Assembly: GCF_001729245.1 (NCBI RefSeq)
Contig: NZ_CP015217.1
Span: 994,001-1,058,000, forward strand
Direction: 5' to 3'
DNA from: Leptospira tipperaryensis
GTDB lineage: Bacteria > Spirochaetota > Leptospiria > Leptospirales > Leptospiraceae
DNA length: 64,000 bases
Made by a program: the position numbers and the translations under genes. Position 1 is the stretch's first letter. Every line of letters begins with the position of its first letter. Below the pieces are notes generated by a model. That model was not told the DNA's origin and did not search any database. It saw only the letters and a list, made by a program, of their open reading frames with translations. Below, piece by piece: positions 30,275 through 39,261 of the stretch.

Positions 30275-30694
30275 ATGAAAAACTTAAAAATAACTTACAT
30301 CGCTCTTTTATTCTCGTTAGTTCTATTCGGAGTTGTGTTTATTCTTTCCGCAAATGAAACGGGAGATCATTCCAAGAATCTGAGCGGTTTTGTTCTCGGA
30401 GCGAGCGTGTTCTTATTGCCCGTGGCTTGGTATGTTCCTCTTTTTTTCGCTAAGAAAAAATTGATTCAAGAGAATTTGAAACTCAAAGACAAATTCAGCT
30501 CCTATTCTCAATCTAAAATTCTTTCAGTGATTTTTTTGGACGCGGGTTATACGATCAACGGAGTCTTTTATTTTATTCATTCGAATCCGATTCATTGGAT
30601 AGGAATGGGAATTTTCTTTTTTGGAATTCTGATTCTTTTTCCAAGGGATAGGGAATTTTTTTCCTTATACGATTCTCGAGAAATCTATCATTGA
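30275..30694 (+). CDS. Four-helix membrane protein, 139 aa
   Basis: Start ATG 30275 is preceded by AAGAGGTG; a longer frame to 30218 would begin inside the -35 box, so it is excluded. Four hydrophobic segments: ITYIALLFSLVLFGVVFIL, FVLGASVFLLPVAWYVPLFF, SVIFLDAGYTINGVFYFI and GMGIFFFGILILF. No family motif recognised. Probably an inner-membrane protein of unknown function. Confidence 0.7.
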   Translation: MKNLKITYIALLFSLVLFGVVFILSANETGDHSKNLSGFVLGASVFLLPVAWYVPLFFAKKKLIQENLKLKDKFSSYSQSKILSVIFLDAGYTINGVFYFIHSNPIHWIGMGIFFFGILILFPRDREFFSLYDSREIYH

Positions 30695-30760
30695 TTTGTG
30701 GCAAATCCGATTCTAAAAAAGAGGTGATGGATTTTCGAATTCAAAAAAATCTCGTGTTAC

Positions 30761-31462
30761 ATGGAAGAAAATTCTAAAGTAAGAGAAAAACAATCCTTCA
30801 AAAGAAAATTTTTGATTTGGTTGATTCCATTTCTCGTTGTCAATCTTCAAAGACTGATCGGTTTTACTTCTCGTAGAATCAATATCGGCGACGGAAGTCT
30901 GGATAAACTCCGCAAAGAAAATAAACCGTATATCCTTTCCATCTGGCATACGAACGTTCTTTATTCTCCCTATCTCAATCGTAAGGCCGGAGCTGCGGTT
31001 TTGATTTCCGAATCCAAGGACGGAGATTTTATAAACGAAGTCGTTCATCGTTTTGGCAACTATAGTATTCGAGGCAGTTCCTCCAAGGGCGGATCGAAGG
31101 CTCTCAAAGCTCTCATCGTTCATCTCAAAAAAAATCTTCCCGCAGCGATTACACCGGACGGACCTCGCGGTCCCGCGCTAATTGTTCAACCGGGTTTGAT
31201 CGCCTGTGGTCAGGTTTCTCAGGTTCCCATCGTCCCGCTTCACTACGAATGCACTCGTCAGTGGATCGCCGAAAGATCTTGGGATAAACATAGAATTCCA
31301 AAGCCGTTTACTACGTTCGTCGTTTCTTACGGAGAACCGATTCTGATTCCCAGACAGTTGGATGAAAAAGGTTTTGAAGAGGCGCGTTTGATGGTCGAGA
31401 AAGCGATGTTGGAAAATCGTCAGAGATGTATCGACAAGGCCGAAGAATTAAGAAAAAAATAA
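30761..31462 (+). CDS. Lysophospholipid acyltransferase family protein (DUF374)
   Basis: 233 residues. Opening hydrophobic anchor ([18 protein letters not shown]), then [43 protein letters not shown] and the defining [21 protein letters not shown]. This DUF374 group belongs to the LpxL/PlsC-like acyltransferase superfamily; here the usual HxxxxD appears as the HT(N)xLY/SK(D) arrangement of DUF374. Predicted to acylate a lipid A or phospholipid precursor at the inner membrane. Ends in a hairpin-type terminator shared with the convergent lipoprotein gene. Confidence 0.88.
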   Translation: MEENSKVREKQSFKRKFLIWLIPFLVVNLQRLIGFTSRRINIGDGSLDKLRKENKPYILSIWHTNVLYSPYLNRKAGAAVLISESKDGDFINEVVHRFGNYSIRGSSSKGGSKALKALIVHLKKNLPAAITPDGPRGPALIVQPGLIACGQVSQVPIVPLHYECTRQWIAERSWDKHRIPKPFTTFVVSYGEPILIPRQLDEKGFEEARLMVEKAMLENRQRCIDKAEELRKK

Positions 31463-31496
31463 TATTCTCATGTGGGAACTAAGGAGTTCCCTCTTT
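31462..31496. terminator. Bidirectional hairpin terminator formed by an interspersed repeat
   Basis: GGGAACT (31474-31480) and AGTTCCC (31485-31491) form a perfect 7-base stem with a 4-base loop, followed by TCTTTTG. It carries the ATGTGGGAACT core of the interspersed repeat family. It sits between the acyltransferase stop (31462) and overlaps the stop of the convergent gene (31479). Confidence 0.7.
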
Positions 31497-33356
31497 TGCG
31501 TGTTCCTTTAGAATCCGTTTTACTTCTAAAAAAGTAGGCAAGTGATCTTCTACGGAATGTTCGGATTGAATGAGTAATTCCGATTCAGGATGATCGAGAT
31601 GTGAACTTTCGTAGGGTACGACAGAATCGCTGATCCAATCCATATCTACGAGTTTGGAATTTCCTATGATGGAATGAAATTTTACGAGCGGCTTGTATTC
31701 TCCGGTTACTTTCATAAAAAGACTTTTGGGCGCGAGTCCGTCCACTCCGTAAACTCCCGGAACCAAATCTCCTTCCTTATGATTTACGATCAGAAATTTA
31801 TATCCTTCTTCGAACTTTTTGGCGACTTCTTTGGGAAGAACGAAAAGAAATCTCGCGATCGTTCCAAAAAATCCCTCCGCTAAACTCGAACCTCTGTGCG
31901 GTGTCGCGATAAAGATCGCCCTCTTTACAAAAGGTACAGGATCAAAATCGAAAACCCTTTTGATTTCTTTTTTGTATTCTTCGCTCATCGATTCGTAAGC
32001 TGAATAGGGAACCTTTGCGACCGTCATCCATTCTTCTTTTCTTCCGCTGGTTACGGCTAACTTTGTGATGAGGCCCCCCATACTATGACCAACTAAGACC
32101 ATCTGATCAAAACTTTTGCTCTCGTTTTTTGGATCGTAGACCTTTCTCAAATCATATAAGGTATCTCTAAAGTCCGCCGCTGAAAGAAGCATAGGATTTA
32201 CTGTGGGATACCAATACACCCAAAACTGATATTTTTCTTTGATGGCAGGATCGGAGAGGAGTTCGTTTATCATCGGAAACCAGATAAAAGGAGAAGAAGC
32301 AAGTCCGTGTAAGAATACGACCGGAATCTTATCCTTGCGGTAAGGATATACGAGATAAAGTCCCTTTCTTGAAATGCTTGTTTCTCCGTCAAAGATCGCG
32401 AGCAAGCTGTCCCGTTTTTGCGCGATCGTAAGCATATAAGCGAGCGGTGTTGTCGTGTCGCTCTCCATGGGAAGATTCATCCCTTCGAACTCGATTCTAT
32501 CTCGAAAGACGGGATCATAGACGTGGATCTTCGCTTTTAGATTCATCAGATCTCTGTTTCCGAGATACGATTCTTTCAGACTTACGAATGCCGTTCCGGG
32601 ATACGCTTGTCCGACTCCGTTGATAAATTCATACTGAATTCTTTTTTGAGGTTCGTTCTCCGGAAACTTTCGAATGAGAATCAAAGGAGTTCCGATTCCG
32701 TATTTGCTGATATGATTGGAAAATCCCTTGGTTCTATAGTCGTAAGCTACTTCTACCTGTAAAAAATTCTGAGGACTCCAGGAAGTTTCGACTTCGGCGC
32801 TGTCCATCACGAGACTTCCTCGAATGAGCGGAAGATTTAGATCGGTAACGTTAGCCAGCTTTCGATTCTTCTTCGCATAACGCACCAACTGCGCCAAGGA
32901 ACGATTGTAAGTAAGAAGAGCAAAACGAAATTCAGCGGAAAAAGGATCCGGAGCCGGCGTCGCCTTCGAATCAAAAAGATACGTATAAGAATAAACTAAT
33001 GCGGACGCATACATCTTTGCAAACTGGGGATCTTCCATATCCAAAGAATTTCCGGTGAGATAACAAAGTTCCGAAAGATAATAGGCGAGTTCTCTGGACT
33101 TATAAGCGAGAAGGCGATTGTCTAAGTCGTAGATCACAACCAATGGAGAATTTTCAAACTTTTCGTCGAGGTCGTTGCTCTTTAGATAACGCATCGTAAG
33201 AAGACTGAGTTTGTTCGAAGAAACGCTGCTTATGTTGACTAATTTTTCTTGTTCGAACTGAGAGTAATTTGCAGTGGAGTAAGTCGCACAATCGAAGAAG
33301 ACAATAGATACAAGAAGAATCAAAATTTTCAATAAGACCTTACGAAACAAATTCAT
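31479..33356 (-). CDS. Alpha/beta-hydrolase (lipase/esterase-like) lipoprotein, 625 aa
   Basis: A signal peptide ending in VSIVFFDCATYS suggests a lipoprotein with Cys at about residue 23. Residues about 24-320 are a large N-terminal region with no recognised domain. The hydrolase fold starts at about residue 345 with IPVVFLHGLASSPFIWFPMI (oxyanion HG), and the nucleophile elbow is VLVGHSMGGLITKLAV with Ser in GHSMGG. IFIATPHRGSSLAEG and a C-terminal His around SEHSVEDHLPTFLE complete a plausible triad with an Asp in between. Exported lipolytic or acyltransferase role inferred. Divergent from another lipase-like lipoprotein. Confidence 0.88.
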   Translation of the reverse strand: MNLFRKVLLKILILLVSIVFFDCATYSTANYSQFEQEKLVNISSVSSNKLSLLTMRYLKSNDLDEKFENSPLVVIYDLDNRLLAYKSRELAYYLSELCYLTGNSLDMEDPQFAKMYASALVYSYTYLFDSKATPAPDPFSAEFRFALLTYNRSLAQLVRYAKKNRKLANVTDLNLPLIRGSLVMDSAEVETSWSPQNFLQVEVAYDYRTKGFSNHISKYGIGTPLILIRKFPENEPQKRIQYEFINGVGQAYPGTAFVSLKESYLGNRDLMNLKAKIHVYDPVFRDRIEFEGMNLPMESDTTTPLAYMLTIAQKRDSLLAIFDGETSISRKGLYLVYPYRKDKIPVVFLHGLASSPFIWFPMINELLSDPAIKEKYQFWVYWYPTVNPMLLSAADFRDTLYDLRKVYDPKNESKSFDQMVLVGHSMGGLITKLAVTSGRKEEWMTVAKVPYSAYESMSEEYKKEIKRVFDFDPVPFVKRAIFIATPHRGSSLAEGFFGTIARFLFVLPKEVAKKFEEGYKFLIVNHKEGDLVPGVYGVDGLAPKSLFMKVTGEYKPLVKFHSIIGNSKLVDMDWISDSVVPYESSHLDHPESELLIQSEHSVEDHLPTFLEVKRILKEHAKEGTP

Positions 33357-33496
33357 TTCTCAATCAGAAGCAGAAAGGTTCTCGTTGACAAGCCAAAAAG
33401 AGAAAAGGATTTCTTTTCCAGTCAAAAGGAATCAATGACCAAGGAGAAAAAGTTTTTACCATAGACAAACTTTCTGAGATTCGCAACGATAGTATC

Positions 33497-34684
33497 GTGA
33501 AATTCTATAAACATTCTGCAAGTGGTTTGATTCTTCTTTCGTTCTTATTTTGTTCCGGTCAAAGAGAACAAAATTTTGGTCCGGGTTTATTAAAAGGACA
33601 TGGATCGGGAGGCAGTCATTCCACGGTTGCGATGCAGATTCCTCTCGTCTTTGTTCCCGGTTACAAGGGATCGGAACTCTATCAAAAAAACGAGTCCGGT
33701 TCTTCGGATGCAATTTGGCTTACTCCTTGGCAGGCATTGAATTTTACCGCTCCCGATCTTACTTTGAAAAAAAACGATAACGTTCAAGTCGGAGGCGTTT
33801 TATCTTCCGTCACCCTCATTCCTTTTTTGATAGATGTGAAAGTGTATCAACCTTGGTTGCAATGGCTTTCCGCTTCCGCGAGAATCAGACCTTATGTCTT
33901 TCCTTACGATTGGAGAAAGGACAATGGAGAATCTTCTTTAGCCCTCGAAGCTTTTTTGGAAAAAGTTCAAAAAGAAAACGCGGGAGTCGCGCCCGTTCTT
34001 GTCGGTCATAGCAACGGGGGCAACCTTGTTCTTTCGGTGATCAATCGAAGACCGAATTTGGCTTCGAAGGTTATCTTTGTCGGCGTTCCTTTTCGCGGCG
34101 GAATCGGATTTATGGAAGATTTAATTTCCGGAGTTTCGACCGGATTCAATCCTGAAATCACGAACGCTTGTGTCGTTTCGACTTTTATTTCGGTTTATAC
34201 GTTTTTCCCGAGAGAAGGAAGTTTTGATACAAAGGAATTGCTCAAGGACGGGGAGAATAAAAACATTCCATTCCGTTTTTTTAATGCTTCCGATTGGGAG
34301 AAGTATGAGTTGGGTCCGTATTCTCACGAAGCCCATTGTGAACCGCCTCCTTCTTTGAAAGAATTTCAATCAAGACTGGATCTGGCTCTTGCATTTCGAA
34401 ATTCTTTAGATCCTAAAAAGGGAACTCAGTATCCTCCTGCGTTAGTCGTTCACGCACAGAATCGACCCACGATGAGGGTTTTGATTTCCGAAAAAAATCC
34501 GGATCATTGGCTCTGGGATTTTAAGAATGCGGTACGAGCTCCGGGAGACGGAAGGGTTACGTTTACGAGTTCGATTCCTCCGGACGAGATCGTTTATAAA
34601 AGTTTTCTTTCGGATGCGGAGCATTCTTCTTTGTTAAGCGACCCGAAAGTGTGGGAAAGAATCTATTCCTTTCTTCACGAATAA
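33497..34684 (+). CDS. LCAT-like lipase/acyltransferase lipoprotein, 395 aa
   Basis: GTG start at 33497 with MKFYKHSASGLILLSFLFCSG (lipobox LFCSG). The body matches the lecithin:cholesterol acyltransferase-like fold: IPLVFVPGYKGSELYQK (oxyanion region), AIWLTPWQALNF, RPYVFPYDWRKDNGESSLALEAFL and the nucleophile elbow VLVGHSNGGNLVLSVI. KVIFVGVPFRGGIGFM follows, and the C-terminal DGRVTFTSS plus LSDAEHSSLLSDPKV would supply Asp and His of the triad. Predicted exported, cutting or transferring host or own lipid acyl chains. Divergent from the other hydrolase lipoprotein, 140 bases apart. Confidence 0.88.
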   Translation: MKFYKHSASGLILLSFLFCSGQREQNFGPGLLKGHGSGGSHSTVAMQIPLVFVPGYKGSELYQKNESGSSDAIWLTPWQALNFTAPDLTLKKNDNVQVGGVLSSVTLIPFLIDVKVYQPWLQWLSASARIRPYVFPYDWRKDNGESSLALEAFLEKVQKENAGVAPVLVGHSNGGNLVLSVINRRPNLASKVIFVGVPFRGGIGFMEDLISGVSTGFNPEITNACVVSTFISVYTFFPREGSFDTKELLKDGENKNIPFRFFNASDWEKYELGPYSHEAHCEPPPSLKEFQSRLDLALAFRNSLDPKKGTQYPPALVVHAQNRPTMRVLISEKNPDHWLWDFKNAVRAPGDGRVTFTSSIPPDEIVYKSFLSDAEHSSLLSDPKVWERIYSFLHE

Positions 34685-34787
34685 GAGTTGTTCGAAAGAA
34701 TATTTCGTTTTTTTAAACTTCGGATAAATTCTCCTTGAAGCGTGGAGAATTCTTTCTATTTTGCTGAGCGGCAAGGGAGTTTTTAAA

Positions 34788-35090
34788 ATGAAAATCACAC
34801 CACAAGCGCTTATGGAAGAACCGGATTTTAAAAAACTGGTTCGTTCCCGCTGGATCGTTAGTTTTACACTCTTGGGTTTGTTGTTTTTATTGTATTACGG
34901 ATACATACTTTCCGTCGCATTCTTTCCCGAGTTTTTGATTCAAAAGGTCGGAAGGTTTTCCAATATCGGAATTCTTATGAGCGCGTTGGTTATCTTTTTT
35001 TCTTGGATTCTCACCTTAGTCTATGTCTTTTGGGCCAACCGTTACTACGATCGAAACGTTGACTCTTTGAAAAAAAAGTTGGAGGATTGA
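34788..35090 (+). CDS. DUF485 membrane protein
   Basis: 100 residues from ATG 34788, preceded by GGGAG; the frame is open nine codons further but no ribosome site supports that. LVRSRWIVSFTLLGLLFLLYYGYILSVAFFP and LMSALVIFFSWILTLVYVFWANRYYD are the two helices of DUF485 (YjcH). DUF485 genes typically sit next to acetate symporter ActP, as here, with only 3 bases to the next gene. Confidence 0.9.
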   Translation: MKITPQALMEEPDFKKLVRSRWIVSFTLLGLLFLLYYGYILSVAFFPEFLIQKVGRFSNIGILMSALVIFFSWILTLVYVFWANRYYDRNVDSLKKKLED

Positions 35091-35093
35091 TCG

Positions 35094-36632
35094 ATGGAAT
35101 CTCAACTCGGCCAACCGAATTTTTTATCCATTCTTTTCTTTCTTGTCTTTGTCGTTCTCACTCTGGGGATCACTTACTGGGCCGCGAAAAAAACAAAAAC
35201 GTCCAGCGAGTTCTACGCGGCGGGAAGAAGTATCACGGGTTTTCAAAACGGCCTCGCTCTTTCCGGAGACTTTATGTCCGCCGCTTCCTTCTTGGGAATT
35301 TCGGGAATGGTAGCGCTCAAAGGTTATGACGGAATGTTGTATGCGGTCGGTTGGCTCGTGGGTTGGCCGGCTCTTATGTTTTTGGTTGCGGAACCTCTTC
35401 GTAACCTCGGTAAGTTTACGTTTGCAGACGTCGTGGCATTTCGTCTGAGACAAAAGCCGATTCGAATCTCAGCGGCGATCGGCGGAATTTTGGTAACGCT
35501 TACGTATTCCATCGCGCAGATCGTAGGTTCCGGAAAACTCATCAATCTTATGTTCGGTCTTCCTTACGAAGTCGCGGTTGTCATCGTGGGAATCGTAATG
35601 CTTCTTTATGTTTTGTTCGGAGGAATGATCGCTACCACATGGGTTCAGATCATAAAGGCATGTTTACTTTTATTCGGAGTTACGTTACTCACCATTCTTG
35701 CGTTGGCTCAATTCGAATTTAGTCTGGAGAATTTATACGGAGCCGTGGATGAAAAATTCGGAAAGGCGGCTCTCGAACCGGGAGGTCTGGTTTCCAATCC
35801 TCTGGACGCCGTTTCTTTGGGATTGGCTTTGATGTTGGGTCTATTAGGACTTCCTCATATTCTAATGCGTTTTTACACTGTTCCCGACGCTAAAGAGGCA
35901 CGTAAGTCCGTGGCCTATGCGACCACGTTTATCGGATATTTTTATCTCATCATTCCGATCGTCGGATTTTCAGCCGCGGTTTTGATAGGAAGAGAACCGA
36001 TCGCGAGCGTGGACAAGGGAGGAAACATGGCTGCGGCTTTGTTATCCGAACTTTTAGGAGGAACGATGCTGATGGGATTTATCGCTGCGGTCGCGTTTGC
36101 TACGATTCTCGCCGTTGTCGCGGGTTTGACCTTGGCGGCCGCTTCCACGATCTCGCACGATATCTTTGTGAGCGTAATGAAAAGAGGAGATGCGACCGAG
36201 GCGGAACAAGTTCGAGTTGCAAGGAGGGCGACGATCGCCTTTGGAATATTAGGAATTTTGATTGGGATTCTTTTTAAGGATCAAAATGTAGCTTTCCTAG
36301 TAGGACTTGCCTTTGCAATCGCGGCGAGCGGAAATTTTCCGGCCTTATTTTTATCCATCGTCTGGAAAAATTTTAGCACCGTAGGAGGAGTGGTTTCGAT
36401 TCTTACCGGTTCGGTATCCGCGATCGTTTTGATTATATTAAGTCCTACGGTTTGGGTGGACGTTTTCGGTTTTAAAACCGCGGTCTTCCCTCTAAAAAAT
36501 CCAGCCGTCATTTCGATGGCTCTCTCCTTTTTAAGCGCTTATTGTTTTTCAAAATTCTATCCTGAAAAGTCGGCCCAGGAAAAGTATGAGTCGGAGAAAA
36601 TGCGAACGTACTTAGGAATCGGAGCGGAGTAG
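35094..36632 (+). CDS. Sodium:solute symporter, ActP-like (cation/acetate)
   Basis: 512 residues, about thirteen membrane segments. The SSS-family motif blocks are clear: TSSEFYAAGRSITGFQNGLALSGDFMSAASFLGISG, LGNLGKFTFADVVAFRL-type block at EPLRNLGKFTFADVV, LPHILMRFYTVPDAKEARKSV and AFATILAVVAGLTLAAASTISHDIF. The pairing with DUF485 and the sequence favour ActP (acetate and other monocarboxylate uptake with Na+ or H+). Acetate is inferred from the neighbourhood. Confidence 0.88.
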   Translation: MESQLGQPNFLSILFFLVFVVLTLGITYWAAKKTKTSSEFYAAGRSITGFQNGLALSGDFMSAASFLGISGMVALKGYDGMLYAVGWLVGWPALMFLVAEPLRNLGKFTFADVVAFRLRQKPIRISAAIGGILVTLTYSIAQIVGSGKLINLMFGLPYEVAVVIVGIVMLLYVLFGGMIATTWVQIIKACLLLFGVTLLTILALAQFEFSLENLYGAVDEKFGKAALEPGGLVSNPLDAVSLGLALMLGLLGLPHILMRFYTVPDAKEARKSVAYATTFIGYFYLIIPIVGFSAAVLIGREPIASVDKGGNMAAALLSELLGGTMLMGFIAAVAFATILAVVAGLTLAAASTISHDIFVSVMKRGDATEAEQVRVARRATIAFGILGILIGILFKDQNVAFLVGLAFAIAASGNFPALFLSIVWKNFSTVGGVVSILTGSVSAIVLIILSPTVWVDVFGFKTAVFPLKNPAVISMALSFLSAYCFSKFYPEKSAQEKYESEKMRTYLGIGAE

Positions 36633-36674
36633 GGATTAATAAATTATACTTTTTAAATATAATAAAATTCGAAC

Positions 36675-36705
36675 ATTTTAAAAAGCCGTCTCGGATGAAA
36701 CGGCT
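36675..36705 (-). terminator. Rho-independent terminator of the FAD oxidoreductase gene
   Basis: On the minus strand AGCCGT (36705-36700) pairs with ACGGCT (36689-36684) around a 10-base loop and is followed by TTTTTAAAATG. It lies about 55 bases beyond the stop at 36760. Confidence 0.75.
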
Positions 36706-36759
36706 GGAAGTTCTTCACGTTCCATTCTTTTGAAAAGATCGGAACGCGTTTTTTTTTCT

Positions 36760-38343
36760 TTAGTTGCGTAGCTCTTTTAGAAGTTCCGCGTTTCCGGTGA
36801 TCGCGAGTGCAGAGGCCAGTCCTCCCATCATCGCTCCCGCAACACCGGGGGAAGCTGCATCCGCTCCGGTAAGATACAATCCTTCGATCGGAGTTCGAAC
36901 GTTAAACCAAGGACATTCTTCCTTTTTGTATCGTTCGGGAACACAGGCCAAGCCGTAGATCGCTCCGTCCGGATGAGAGGTGAAATGTTCGTTCGTGATC
37001 GGAGTCGAAAGTTCGGAATATTCTACGATTTTTGAAATTCCGGGAAAACGGGATTCTAGAGTTGATAGAATCCGTTCCGTAATTTGCTCTTTGAGTTGTT
37101 TGTATTCTTCTCCTCTTCGTTTCCAAGGCTCCGATTTCCAGGGAGCAAAATTTTCGTAATCCGTAAAAGTGATCGCATCCATTGTATGGCTTTTTGCTTC
37201 CGGATTTTTCAAACTCGGAAAAGAAAGATAGAGATTGGGAATTTTTCCGTCTGATCCGATCCAATCGTTTCGTTCCGAAAAATTTTGATCGTGATCGCTC
37301 GACGAAAAGATCCAGTAATTCTCTCCCTTAAAGCCGAATTTCGCCGGACTTTCGGATAAACCGAGATAAAGACAAATACTCGTAGTCATCTTTTCTTTAT
37401 TATAAAATTCTTTTAGACTTTTTCGGAATTGAATCGGATAACTTTCAGGAATCAACTTCGTGTATGTGGGATACGCTCCCGCACAAGATACGACGATCGG
37501 CGCGAAAAAATCCCTTTCCGATCCTTCTCCTCGAAGAGCCTTAGCTTTTACTCCGATTGTCTTTCCGTCTCGTATTAGAATTTCTTTAACTTCAACGGAA
37601 GAAAGAACAGCGCCTCCGGATTCTTCGAGAATCGGTTCGATCGCTTCGAAAATTTTTCCGGCGCCGCCGATCGGATAATAGCCGCCGTGAAGATAATGTT
37701 GTACGAGAGTCGCGTGCATCGCGAAGGCGACCTTGGAAGGAGGTAAGCCGTAATCTCCCCATTGAGCCGCGAGAATTCCTTTCAGTTCTTGGCTGCGAAA
37801 GTTTACGTCCAAATATTCCTTGAGCGTAAAAATTTTAGATTCTCCCAAAAGCCCGGCTACTGATTCCAAAGGAGGAGGAGCCAGACGCATCATAATCGAT
37901 TTACCGAAAAGATTCGAAGTCTTCTTGATATCTTTGAAATAACGATCGATCGCTTCCTTTTCCTCAGGAAATTTATTTCCGAGATCGGATTTGAATTTTT
38001 CAGGATCTCCATAGATATCGAAAGATACGGATGGGAAGATTAATTTTTCGAAAGGTTCCGCCATTCGTTTCCATAGAACTTTTTTTCGGGTTATTTTATC
38101 CGAGATCTTTCTGCAGAGTCCTTCCTCCTGCATATCTCCAACGTAATGAATTCCCACGTCCCAATGATACTTTCCCTGTTTTCTTTGGAACTCGTGGGTG
38201 AAACCTCCGGGTTGGGAATGTTTTTCCACTATAAGGATCTTTTTACCGTATGATTGGGCTAAAAGACTGGCGGCGCAAAGACTTCCCATTCCGGAGCCTA
38301 TAAATATTATATCGAACTCGTTTCCTATTTCATTGATATTCAT
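36760..38343 (-). CDS. FAD-dependent oxidoreductase, phytoene desaturase/retinol-reductase-like
   Basis: 527 residues from ATG 38343, preceded by GGGAGGA; an upstream TTG at 38349 is unlikely. The dinucleotide-binding motif IIFIGSGMGSLCAASLLAQSYGKKILIVEKHSQPGGFTHEF opens the protein, and the C-terminal FAD block is GLYLTGADAASPGVAGAMMGGLASALAI. The group includes CrtI-like desaturases and all-trans-retinol 13,14-reductase; a substrate pocket of the retinol-saturase kind is suggested by WDVGIHYVGDM near residue 65. Divergent from a TetR regulator with an operator-like array between, so it is likely repressed by it. Confidence 0.9.
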   Translation of the reverse strand: MNINEIGNEFDIIFIGSGMGSLCAASLLAQSYGKKILIVEKHSQPGGFTHEFQRKQGKYHWDVGIHYVGDMQEEGLCRKISDKITRKKVLWKRMAEPFEKLIFPSVSFDIYGDPEKFKSDLGNKFPEEKEAIDRYFKDIKKTSNLFGKSIMMRLAPPPLESVAGLLGESKIFTLKEYLDVNFRSQELKGILAAQWGDYGLPPSKVAFAMHATLVQHYLHGGYYPIGGAGKIFEAIEPILEESGGAVLSSVEVKEILIRDGKTIGVKAKALRGEGSERDFFAPIVVSCAGAYPTYTKLIPESYPIQFRKSLKEFYNKEKMTTSICLYLGLSESPAKFGFKGENYWIFSSSDHDQNFSERNDWIGSDGKIPNLYLSFPSLKNPEAKSHTMDAITFTDYENFAPWKSEPWKRRGEEYKQLKEQITERILSTLESRFPGISKIVEYSELSTPITNEHFTSHPDGAIYGLACVPERYKKEECPWFNVRTPIEGLYLTGADAASPGVAGAMMGGLASALAITGNAELLKELRN

Positions 38344-38367
38344 TGACAAAATCCTCCCGGATCGCTT

Positions 38368-38420
38368 TAATGTACTCAGTTATTACATTAGAAATTTTAC
38401 AAAACCTGAGAATGTAATAA
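38368..38420. promoter_or_regulatory. Operator-like inverted repeats between the oxidoreductase and TetR genes
   Basis: Three copies of a TAATGTA/TACATTA-type half-site: TAATGTA (38368-38374), TTACATTA (38383-38390) and AATGTAATAA (38411-38420). The first two form an inverted repeat with an 8-base spacer, and the last two form a longer one (TTATTACATT at 38380-38389 with AATGTAATAA). Located in the 85-base divergent gap, exactly where a TetR repressor would control both promoters. Confidence 0.7.
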
Positions 38421-38428
38421 TCGTCAAC

Positions 38429-39076
38429 ATGAAAAATTCTACGGATAAAAATTCATATCATCACGGTGATTTGAAAAAGGCCTTACTCGAGGCTTCGCTT
38501 CGTATTTTGAAGGATGAAGGTTATAAAGCGCTGAGCCTTCGAAAAGCCGCGATTTATGCTGGGGTCAGTCAATCTGCCCCTTATCGGCACTATGAAGATT
38601 TGGAATCCTTATACGCGGACATAGCGGAGGAAGGTTTTAGAATGCTCGCCGAGCGTCAAAGAAAGCTGCAGGCTAAATACAGAAAAAAACCTCTTCTGTT
38701 ATTTCGCGAATCCGGTGTTTGTTACGTGGAGTTCGCTTTGGAATTTCCGGATCTTTTCCGCATCATGTATGGGAATCAGATCGAAAGTCATTCCAAATAC
38801 AAGTCCTTGGTTAAAACGGAGGACGATTCCTTTCGAATTATTCTCGAGATCATTCGCGATTGTCAAAGAGCCGGAGTCATTCAAACAAACGATGCGGTAA
38901 GTTCGGCGACGTCGGCGTGGACCTTGGTTCACGGCATCGCGGTCCTTTTGGCGGGAAAACAAGTTATGTTTCGGTCCGTCGATTTGAAGGAAGCAAGAAG
39001 AATCACCAAGGAATTGATCCATTATCTTTATATCGGAATGAAGCCGGATGCAGTTCCGTCAAAGCATTCGTATTGA
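38429..39076 (+). CDS. TetR/AcrR-family transcriptional regulator
   Basis: 215 residues from ATG 38429; the longer frame to 38198 overlaps the divergent gene. The N-terminal helix-turn-helix is SYHHGDLKKALLEASLRILKDEGYKALSLRKAAIYAGVSQSAPYRHYEDLESLYADIAEEGF, the full TetR_N pattern. The C-terminal ligand domain (SGVCYVEFALEFPDLFRIMYG) is of the WHG type. Probably represses the divergent oxidoreductase gene and itself through the TAATGTA repeats. Ligand unknown. Confidence 0.93.
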   Translation: MKNSTDKNSYHHGDLKKALLEASLRILKDEGYKALSLRKAAIYAGVSQSAPYRHYEDLESLYADIAEEGFRMLAERQRKLQAKYRKKPLLLFRESGVCYVEFALEFPDLFRIMYGNQIESHSKYKSLVKTEDDSFRIILEIIRDCQRAGVIQTNDAVSSATSAWTLVHGIAVLLAGKQVMFRSVDLKEARRITKELIHYLYIGMKPDAVPSKHSY

Positions 39077-39168
39077 TTCTCCCGATAACGTTAGAAACAA
39101 ATCGGCTCTATTCTAATTCTGAATCTAAAATCCCTTCGCAATTTTCCTCGCTGTAGTAGGGCAGCGGC

Positions 39169-39213
39169 TTGACTTTTTATTGGGCCGTTTATTTAATACG
39201 TTAAACGTATTAA
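39169..39213 (+). promoter_or_regulatory. Promoter with a perfect palindromic operator overlapping the -10 box
   Basis: TTGACT (39169-39174), 17-base spacer and TTTAAT (39192-39197) make a good sigma-70 promoter for the amidohydrolase. Over its -10 and start lies a perfect palindrome, arms TTAATACGTT (39193-39202) and AACGTATTAA (39204-39213) around a single A. A regulator bound there would block RNA polymerase. The MarR-family gene downstream is the obvious candidate. Confidence 0.75.
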
Positions 39214-39261
39214 ACGTCTAACAAAGTAGTTACCAAAACATTTATTATAGGGAGCAAAAGA

